Part shown: one piece after another, positions 1 through 5,017 of the stretch | Numbering within the stretch: the first letter of the stretch is position 1 | Layout: each line of letters starts with the position of its first letter | Source of the DNA: Desulfobacterales bacterium | GTDB taxonomy: Bacteria; Desulfobacterota; DSM-4660; Desulfatiglandales; Desulfatiglandaceae | Reading direction: 5' to 3' | DNA length: 5,017 bases | Assembly (NCBI GenBank): GCA_022013615.1 | Contig: JAKLQB010000889.1 | Span: forward strand, 1-5,017 | Notes under the pieces: generated by a model | What the model saw: only the letters and a program-made list of their open reading frames with translations | The model's database searches: none | Told to the model about the DNA's origin: nothing | Program-made: the position numbers and the translations under genes

Positions 1-723
1 ATCCTGTCCGACATTGAGCTTGATTCTCGATTCACAGATCAGCACCAGGGCTTAAAGCCTGGACCCTATGAAAAACTAACGGTAAGCGACACCGGGCATG
101 GAATATCCCGCTCAACTATCCAGAAAATCTTAGATCCCGATTTTACATCAAAAGCAGGAGAAAAGGGATCCGGTTTAGGGCTTACAGTGGTTCATGGGAT
201 AGTTAAAAACCACGGCGGAACGCTCACTGTGTATAGTGAGCATAACAGAGGAACAGCTTTCAATATATTTCTCCCCAAGATTGTGGAAGAGGGTTCGCAG
301 GGCATTGACCTTGCCACGTCGCTTCCCAGGGGAAACGAGCGCGTGCTTTTTGTAGACGATGAGCACGTCCTGGCAAATCTTGGCGAACAGATGCTCAAGC
401 CTTTGGGTTATACAGTAACAACAAAGACGAATAGCATCGAGGCCCTGGAAATCTTCAAGGCACAGCCACAGGGTTTCGACCTTGTGGTTACCGACATGAC
501 CATGCCGAACATGACTGGCCTTGAGCTTGCCGGAAAACTACTTCAAATCCGAGCCGACCTCCCCATTATTCTTTGTTCAGGATTCAGTGAGATGGTCACC
601 CATGACAAGGCCAGGGCCACAGGGATTCGAGAATTTGTCATGAAACCTGTTGATCTTAGCGAAATGGCCAAAATTGTCCGCAGGGTGTTGGATAAAAAGG
701 CCCCCGATGGTGAAACACAGTGA
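1..723 (+). CDS. Hybrid sensor histidine kinase, C-terminal part (HATPase + receiver), 5' end outside window
   Basis: The reading frame is open from base 1, so only the last 240 residues are seen. Residues about 1-93 are the end of a histidine-kinase ATP-binding domain: G1 box DTGHG at 30-34, F-box Phe48 in DPDFTSK, G2 box GSGLG at 56-60, then a VVHGIVKNHGG segment and a closing beta strand ending FLPK. Residues about 113-232 are a receiver domain with acidic pair D119-D120, phosphoacceptor D165 (in VVTDMTMPNMTG), switch Ser193 and Lys215 (MKP). The protein should autophosphorylate on a His upstream of the window and pass phosphate to D165. The dimerisation/His domain and any sensor domains are missing, so the signal and membrane location are unknown. 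No HPt domain follows the receiver. The stop overlaps the start of the downstream response regulator, its probable partner. Family assignment is firm; partner choice is inferred from position. Confidence 0.93.
   Translation: MLSDIELDSRFTDQHQGLKPGPYEKLTVSDTGHGISRSTIQKILDPDFTSKAGEKGSGLGLTVVHGIVKNHGGTLTVYSEHNRGTAFNIFLPKIVEEGSQGIDLATSLPRGNERVLFVDDEHVLANLGEQMLKPLGYTVTTKTNSIEALEIFKAQPQGFDLVVTDMTMPNMTGLELAGKLLQIRADLPIILCSGFSEMVTHDKARATGIREFVMKPVDLSEMAKIVRRVLDKKAPDGETQ
709..713 (+). promoter_or_regulatory. Ribosome binding site for the receiver-HD-GYP gene
   Basis: GGTGA matches the 3' half of the extended Shine-Dalgarno consensus and sits six bases before the GTG at 720. An in-frame TGA at 711-713 rules out any start further upstream, and the conserved DDEE motif begins only seven residues after the GTG. 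GTG 720 is therefore well supported. The site lies inside the last codons of the kinase gene, which fits translational coupling. Confidence 0.6.
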
Positions 724-1748
724 CACATATCTTGATTATTGATGATGAGGAACCGATCCGGGCACTCATCGGACAGATACTTGAATCGGATGGCCATAAT
801 TGCATCCTTGGCGCCAGCGCATCAGAGGCCCGTGAATTTTTAAAGGACCGGCGTTTTGATTTGATCCTTTGCGATATAGACATGCCCGGAGAGTCAGGAC
901 TCGATTTCATTCGCTACGCCGTATCGGAATATCCGGATACAGCAGCGGTCATGGTGACCGGCGTGGATGACCCAATAACCGCAGAGTCTGCCCTGGAAAT
1001 TGGCGTTTATGACTACATCATAAAACCATTCAACCGAAATGGCGTGCTCATCAGTGTAGCCAATGTGCTTAGACGCCGGCAGCTTGAGATTGATAATCGG
1101 GCTTACCGTGAAAGTTTGCAGAAAATGGTGATGGAGCGCACGGCTGCACTACAGGACAGCATGGAAAAACTTGGAAAAGCCCTGGAAGGCAGTATCCTGG
1201 CTATAGCAAGCACTGTTGAAACAAGGGACCCATATACGGCAGGTCATCAACAGCGTGTGGCGGATCTTGCCTGCGCCATTGCCAAAGAAATGGGTCTTCC
1301 TGATGATCAAATTTATGGTATCCGCATGGGCGGAGTAATTCATGATCTCGGCAAAATATCTATCCCGGCTGAGATCCTGAGCAAACCAGGCCGCATAACT
1401 GAGATCGAATTCGATCTGATCAAAACGCACCCACAGGTAGGTTACGACATACTGAAAACCAATGAATTTCCGTGGCCAATCGCCCAAATGGTACTTCAAC
1501 ATCACGAAAGGATGAACGGTTCAGGGTATCCTGCGGGATTGTCCGGTGAAGGGATTCTCTTAGAATCCAGGATCTTGGGTGTGGCAGATGTTGTGGAGGC
1601 CATGGCCTCCCATCGACCGTACCGGCCTGCCTTAGGCATTGATAAGGCATTACAGGAAATCTCCAGGAACAAGGGCTCGTTCTATGACCGTGAAGTTGTT
1701 GAGGCTTGTCTAAAACTTTTTGCGGAGAAAAGGTTTGAGCTCGATTAG
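720..1748 (+). CDS. Response regulator: receiver domain fused to HD-GYP c-di-GMP phosphodiesterase
   Basis: Complete, 342 residues, cytoplasmic, starting at GTG. Residues 1-120 form a receiver: acidic pocket D8-D9, phosphoacceptor D52 (LCDIDMPG), Thr80 and Lys102 (IIKPF). Residues 120-156 look like a charged linker helix carrying the VMERTAAL pattern typical of signalling helices. Residues about 157-342 are an HD-GYP domain: ETRDPYTAGH (H176), HDLGK (H208-D209), H237 in THPQVGY, H261-H262-E263, GSGYP at 267-271, and D290 in GVADVVEAMASHRPYR. All expected metal ligands of a two-metal site are present, so activity on c-di-GMP is likely; the usual Asp before GSGYP is Asn266, a common variant. 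It overlaps the upstream kinase by four bases (GTGA), so phosphorylation by that kinase probably controls the output. The output (motility, biofilm or other) cannot be read here. Its stop overlaps that of the convergent aminopeptidase gene. Confidence 0.95.
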   Translation: MTHILIIDDEEPIRALIGQILESDGHNCILGASASEAREFLKDRRFDLILCDIDMPGESGLDFIRYAVSEYPDTAAVMVTGVDDPITAESALEIGVYDYIIKPFNRNGVLISVANVLRRRQLEIDNRAYRESLQKMVMERTAALQDSMEKLGKALEGSILAIASTVETRDPYTAGHQQRVADLACAIAKEMGLPDDQIYGIRMGGVIHDLGKISIPAEILSKPGRITEIEFDLIKTHPQVGYDILKTNEFPWPIAQMVLQHHERMNGSGYPAGLSGEGILLESRILGVADVVEAMASHRPYRPALGIDKALQEISRNKGSFYDREVVEACLKLFAEKRFELD

Positions 1749-4270
1749 GCGTTTAAGACCTGGCAGTTTCTCATCCTGGAGTTTATCTCAAGCTTTTCCA
1801 AAGACAGTTTGATGGCATCTCTGGCCATACTTTTTTTGTGCATGTAATCTTTAAAGAATGCCGTTACTTCATCTTCTCTTCCAAGGCCACACACCGGGAT
1901 AATTCCCGCAATGACCCTTTCATAATGCAGTGGATGGAACTGCTCGAGAGCATTCAACTGCGACCTAAACCAATCCCACATATAGGGTACCGCATTCGGG
2001 TTGGCAGTCATTGATACTATGGGGACAAATTTATTCCGGGTTGGCACTCTGCCCAGGATGTATTGTTGGGCCCTTTGAATCAGTTTTGTTTCACGAAAGC
2101 ACCCCAAGGCCACCAGGATATTCATCCTATCATGTTCACTTTCAGATGTATTGAATCTCGCCTCAAACCAGTCAAACGCCTTGTCATCACCATTCAAGGC
2201 CCCCACCTGCATGATACTTTTTGCAATATCCGGATGGATTTTCTCATTGCGCATTAAGGATGTAAACTTCCTAAGAGCCATGTCTTCAACATCTTTCGAA
2301 CCATACAGCACAGCATGAAAAATGATCTGGTCTCTCAGAATAGATCTGGTGTGTTTTTCATTTGTCCCCGGCTCATATCCAATATGTGCAAGCACGCTTT
2401 CAAGGAACGACTTACCGAATGATGCAACCTTCTCTCTTTGAACATTTTCTATTACCAGGTATGCATGAAACAGGTTCCCCGCAATCCCTATGAGGGGAAG
2501 AAAATCGTCTTCCTGTGTATAATTGGAAAGAAAACTCAGATAATCATCAATGGAAGCGTCACCACTTTTAACCAGTGCATAGAGGTCATTTTGAAGGCCC
2601 CATCTATCCTCTGACGGTAATTCCCTTCTTGATACACGGTTGCCAAGCTCCTGCATATTTCTTTCATCATTATACCTGACCCTGAAAAATCCAGCTTGCC
2701 TGTCATTTACTTTGTACGAAATCATATGCCTTCCAATATCAATGACCCCCTGTTTACTATCAAGAAGGGTTGTTATTGATCCTGTTTCACCATTTCCATA
2801 AAAGACTCTTACAGTGATAGGGATGAACCATTCCTGATCATATTCATTCGGCAGGTAGGTGAACCTTTTCTGTGTGAACAAAAGTTTATGCCCGTCTCTT
2901 TTCACTTCGACAATGGGAAATCCCGGCTGTTCAATCCAGCTTTTCATGATCCTGGTTATGGGTTTATCTGAGACTTCTTCAAATGATTCCCACATTGAGG
3001 AGCTTGACGCACAGGCATATTCATTCATTTTCAAGTAATATTTGAGACCTTCTTTAAAGCTATCATCCCCCATATATTCCTTGATGTACCTAAGTATACT
3101 CGCACCCTTGTTATAAATAATCGGGGCAGTGCTGGTGTTAATGACCACATGCTCGCCTCCTGGAATCTCTATGGGAAATGTTTCGTGTAATGCGTCACGT
3201 TCAAGGGCTATGCCGGTTTGGCCGTTCAGAAACTGCTCCCAGATATCCCACTCAGGATGGTAGTGCGCCACAGCGCCATACCCAAAATATGCGGCAAAGC
3301 TTTCGTTTAACCAGAGGTACTTCCAATCAGAAGGCGTGACCAGATTCCCAAACCATTGATGCACGATCTCATGCGCAATAACCTCACATATCCTTTCCTC
3401 ACCTGCCCTGGACGTAATTTCCGGAAAATGGAGAAGTAAGTTTTCCCGGAACGTAATTGCACCCCAGTTCTCCATTGCACCAAAAGCGAAATCCTGGATG
3501 GCAATCAGATCAAGTTTTGGAAGGGGGTATTTTGTCCCAAAGTTATCTTCACAGAAGTCCAAGGATTTTCTGCCGAATTCGAGACCGAATCCGGCATATT
3601 CTGTCATTCCTGGCATTGTTGCTGCACGAATAAGCACTTCCCCGGGGTCTTCAATGAACTCAAACTCACCTGCGCCGAAGAAAAGCAGATATGTGGACAT
3701 CTTAGGCGTCTGCTGGAATTTGACGAGCTTCCTCCCGTCTCCCAAAGGCTGTTCTTCGCTTATTGGTTGGTTGGATATGGCCGCCAGGTTTTCATCAATT
3801 ATCATTTCAATATCAAATATTGCTTTCTTTTCCGGATGGTCAAAGCAGGGAAACGCCCTTCGCGCGTCACTTTCCTCAAACTGGGTCACTGCAATGTATC
3901 TTACCTTTCCCTCGCTTTTGTACTGACTTCTGTAAAATCCGGCCATCTTGTCATTTATGTGGCCCACGTAATCTATCATCAGTGTGATGTTGCCTGCCAT
4001 TTCCTTGGGAAGGGATATGGTCATCTCTTCTTTCCCAGGATTCACATAAAACGGACAATCCACAAAACTGTCACCCACCCGCACCTTACAATTCCAGATG
4101 GCCAATTCCAGGATATTCAGGATAGTTTCACTCACCGGTCTTACAGCATCTAACAGGATTTCAGTGTTCCCCGCGAACCTGAAGTTCTTTAAGTCCGGCT
4201 CCAGGTGGATCTTGTAATTTATCGGATTCAAATTACCCACGATCATCCCCAAATTGTTTTTTGCCATCAT
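1745..4270 (-). CDS. M1-family zinc aminopeptidase, cytoplasmic (ERAP/tricorn-factor-like architecture)
   Basis: Complete, about 841 residues from ATG at 4270, within the usual length of the family. It removes N-terminal residues from peptides. Visible parts: N-terminal beta domain (about 13-200) with TQFEESDARRAFPCFD, where Q130 and E132 match the Q-x-E that holds the substrate amino group; GAMEN exopeptidase motif at 264-268; zinc site H300-E301-x-x-H304 with third ligand E323 (in WLNESFA, 19 residues after H304); probable transition-state Tyr386 (IIYNKGAS); a beta-sandwich (about 445-540); FFRVRYNDE opening a C-terminal helical domain to the end. No signal peptide or membrane segment is visible, so cytoplasmic peptide recycling is likely. 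Start choice: the frame extends to a TTG at 4324 after an in-frame TGA, but those 18 extra residues look non-conserved and that TTG lacks a good ribosome site; ATG 4270 has AGGA nine bases upstream. ATG 4267 and 4246 are alternatives. All catalytic residues are intact. The substrate preference is unknown. Confidence 0.95.
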   Translation of the reverse strand: MMAKNNLGMIVGNLNPINYKIHLEPDLKNFRFAGNTEILLDAVRPVSETILNILELAIWNCKVRVGDSFVDCPFYVNPGKEEMTISLPKEMAGNITLMIDYVGHINDKMAGFYRSQYKSEGKVRYIAVTQFEESDARRAFPCFDHPEKKAIFDIEMIIDENLAAISNQPISEEQPLGDGRKLVKFQQTPKMSTYLLFFGAGEFEFIEDPGEVLIRAATMPGMTEYAGFGLEFGRKSLDFCEDNFGTKYPLPKLDLIAIQDFAFGAMENWGAITFRENLLLHFPEITSRAGEERICEVIAHEIVHQWFGNLVTPSDWKYLWLNESFAAYFGYGAVAHYHPEWDIWEQFLNGQTGIALERDALHETFPIEIPGGEHVVINTSTAPIIYNKGASILRYIKEYMGDDSFKEGLKYYLKMNEYACASSSSMWESFEEVSDKPITRIMKSWIEQPGFPIVEVKRDGHKLLFTQKRFTYLPNEYDQEWFIPITVRVFYGNGETGSITTLLDSKQGVIDIGRHMISYKVNDRQAGFFRVRYNDERNMQELGNRVSRRELPSEDRWGLQNDLYALVKSGDASIDDYLSFLSNYTQEDDFLPLIGIAGNLFHAYLVIENVQREKVASFGKSFLESVLAHIGYEPGTNEKHTRSILRDQIIFHAVLYGSKDVEDMALRKFTSLMRNEKIHPDIAKSIMQVGALNGDDKAFDWFEARFNTSESEHDRMNILVALGCFRETKLIQRAQQYILGRVPTRNKFVPIVSMTANPNAVPYMWDWFRSQLNALEQFHPLHYERVIAGIIPVCGLGREDEVTAFFKDYMHKKSMARDAIKLSLEKLEINSRMRNCQVLNA

Positions 4271-4279
4271 AAAGCATAA

Positions 4280-4283
4280 TCCT
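4280..4283 (-). promoter_or_regulatory. Candidate ribosome binding site of the aminopeptidase gene
   Basis: AGGA on the minus strand lies nine bases before ATG 4270 (twelve before ATG 4267). It supports these starts over TTG 4324, which has no comparable site. The motif is short, so it is modest evidence. It overlaps the end of a 10-bp palindrome at 4281-4290. Confidence 0.5.
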
Positions 4284-4293
4284 GGCCAGGTCC

Positions 4294-4321
4294 AGTATCC
4301 ACAATTTATTACTCCAGACAA
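4294..4321 (-). promoter_or_regulatory. Weak candidate sigma70-type promoter for the aminopeptidase gene
   Basis: On the minus strand TTGTCT (4316-4321) and GATACT (4294-4299) are separated by 16 bases. Each matches the -35 or -10 consensus in four of six positions. Transcription would begin near 4287, giving a leader of about 17 bases that just includes the AGGA ribosome site. If real, it lies downstream of TTG 4324 and so excludes that start. The match is weak and may be chance; read-through from the dehydrogenase gene is the alternative. Confidence 0.25.
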
Positions 4322-4394
4322 CAATTCTCAGCATGGGCTTTTACCTTGGAAAGCATTATGCACATAGAATTGTTTTGGGAAGTTAAATCATTGG

Positions 4395-4432
4395 TCCCCC
4401 TTTTCTTAAAGGGGATTAAAGGGGATTTTTTT
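4395..4432. repeat. G/C-rich hairpin with tandem 10-base repeat, in the inter-gene gap
   Basis: On the + strand CCCCTTT (4397-4403) pairs with AAAGGGG (4408-4414) around a TCTT loop. A second copy of AAAGGGG follows at 4418-4424, so TTAAAGGGGA occurs twice in tandem, and the left arm could pair with either copy. A run of seven T (4426-4432) follows. It sits between two minus-strand genes, and on the minus strand no U-run follows the hairpin, so it is not an obvious terminator for the dehydrogenase gene. Its form resembles short dispersed CCCCCTTT/AAAGGGGG elements that I recall from many Desulfobacterota genomes. That comparison is from memory and only one copy is in this window. The rest of the 4271-4476 gap is AT-rich and holds no supported gene. 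Confidence 0.6.
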
Positions 4433-4476
4433 CGGAAAGCGTACTTCGCCGTAGATTTTAATGTTCTCAAACTGCT

Positions 4477-5017
4477 TTATTTTGACACCGTTTTCCTCTT
4501 CCGGACCTTATCTTTTATGCGGTTTATGTGACCACGACCCAGGCCCTTGACCTCACATCCCAATTCAAAGTACCGCTCGATCCTGGCATCATCCAGGATG
4601 CCGAAACAGTCCACAACCGCAAGGGGGGAGCCTGCCATCCTGACCACTTCGTCCGGATCGAGTTCTAAATAGGCCTTATGCCGGACGGCAAGGACCACGG
4701 CGTCAGAATCTTTAAGGGCCTCCTCAAGGTCAGCCATCATCCGGAACTTGCTGAGTTCCTCCTGGTTCCGGAAAAACCGTGACCAGCTCGCGCCTACTGC
4801 CGGGTAGGTATCCTGTTTTTCAAGCTCCCACCAATGCTGTACATAGGGATCATGGGCCCTAACTTCAGCCCCCATTTCGGTCAATTTCCGGGCAACAATC
4901 TCAGATCCGCTGTAACGGGTATCCCCCACATCTTCGCGGTAGGAAACCCCGAGGATAGTAACCTGTGAGGCCGCCACAATGCGGCCCATATTTCTGAGCG
5001 CGTCTCTCACTAATCTG
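4477..5017 (-). CDS. Nucleotide-sugar dehydrogenase (UDP-glucose/GDP-mannose dehydrogenase family), C-terminal part, 5' end outside window
   Basis: The frame is open through the right edge, so only the last 179 residues are seen. They form the end of the central dimerisation helix (RLVRDALRNMG) and the UDP-binding C-terminal domain: a Rossmann-like strand VTILGVSYREDVGDTRYS (19-36), SEIVARKLTEMGAEVRAHDPYV (38-59), then DLEEALKDSDAVVLAVRH (96-113) and VVDCFGILDD (134-143), closing with GLGRGH and a basic tail. The family oxidises the C6 hydroxyl of a UDP- or GDP-sugar to a uronic acid with NAD, supplying capsule, O-antigen or exopolysaccharide synthesis. The NAD-binding domain and the catalytic Cys lie upstream, outside the window, so activity and exact substrate (for example glucose versus N-acetyl-hexosamine types) cannot be settled. 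The stretch between DPYV and DLEEAL (60-95) seems longer than usual. Local GC is clearly higher than in the aminopeptidase gene. This is probably the last gene of a polysaccharide operon extending to the right. Confidence 0.9.
   Translation of the reverse strand, partial: RLVRDALRNMGRIVAASQVTILGVSYREDVGDTRYSGSEIVARKLTEMGAEVRAHDPYVQHWWELEKQDTYPAVGASWSRFFRNQEELSKFRMMADLEEALKDSDAVVLAVRHKAYLELDPDEVVRMAGSPLAVVDCFGILDDARIERYFELGCEVKGLGRGHINRIKDKVRKRKTVSK

Noticed and set aside
1149..1650. Minus-strand open frames of 118 and 76 codons within the HD-GYP gene
   Set aside because: They run opposite the intact, motif-rich HD-GYP domain and have no family features or ribosome site.
3804..3824. Short inverted repeat CAATAT/ATATTG inside the aminopeptidase gene
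   Set aside because: Six-base AT-rich arms inside coding sequence are expected by chance.
3498..4153. Plus-strand open frames of 142, 74 and 128 codons inside the aminopeptidase gene
   Set aside because: They are antisense to well-conserved M1 domain sequence, show no recognisable domain and overlap each other in different frames; typical shadow frames.
4270..4324. Possible signal peptide on the long form of the aminopeptidase
   Set aside because: The residues from the TTG start have no positive N-region, no continuous hydrophobic core and no plausible cleavage site.
4395..4432. Rho-independent terminator for the + strand (hairpin then T7)
   Set aside because: The shape fits, but there is no + strand gene upstream within 2.6 kb; listed as a repeat instead. 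On the minus strand no T-run follows the hairpin.
4346..4531. Plus-strand 61-codon frame across the inter-gene gap
   Set aside because: It reads through the hairpin repeat into the antisense of the dehydrogenase end; the hydrophobic, Phe-rich content follows from the T-runs. No supporting start signal.
1..5017. CRISPR array, tRNA/rRNA, insertion sequence or defence system
   Set aside because: No spaced direct repeats, no tRNA-like folds, no transposase or integrase motifs and no defence-type domains were seen on either strand.

Overview
The window holds four protein-coding genes in two convergent blocks, and the genes at both edges are cut. Protein style (a HATPase-receiver hybrid kinase, a receiver-HD-GYP protein with a VADVVEAMASHRPYR motif), moderate GC content and a G-rich hairpin repeat between genes suggest a Gram-negative anaerobe of the Desulfobacterota (former Deltaproteobacteria) type. 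This is an inference from style, not from a marker gene.

Left block, + strand (1-1748): the C-terminal end of a hybrid sensor histidine kinase (ATPase domain plus receiver), then a response regulator that joins a receiver to an HD-GYP cyclic-di-GMP phosphodiesterase domain. The second gene starts on a GTG overlapping the kinase stop, so the two are probably translationally coupled and form one signalling unit: sensing and ATP-driven phosphorylation, phosphotransfer, then a change in c-di-GMP breakdown. The signal is unknown because the sensor part lies outside the window.

Right block, - strand (5017-1745): the C-terminal domain of a UDP-glucose/GDP-mannose dehydrogenase-family enzyme (surface-polysaccharide precursor synthesis), a gap of about 206 bp with a hairpin repeat and a weak candidate promoter, and a complete M1-family zinc aminopeptidase of about 841 residues. 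The aminopeptidase has no export signal, so it should act in cytoplasmic peptide turnover. It need not be functionally linked to the dehydrogenase.

The two blocks meet tail to tail with stop codons overlapping by four bases (TTAG), which leaves no room for a conventional terminator between them. I see no RNA gene, CRISPR array, insertion sequence or phage gene. Nothing here amounts to a clearly new system. The points most worth checking are the tail-to-tail overlap, two perfect 16-bp palindromes inside the HD-GYP gene, the inter-gene repeat, and an apparently long linker in the dehydrogenase C-domain.
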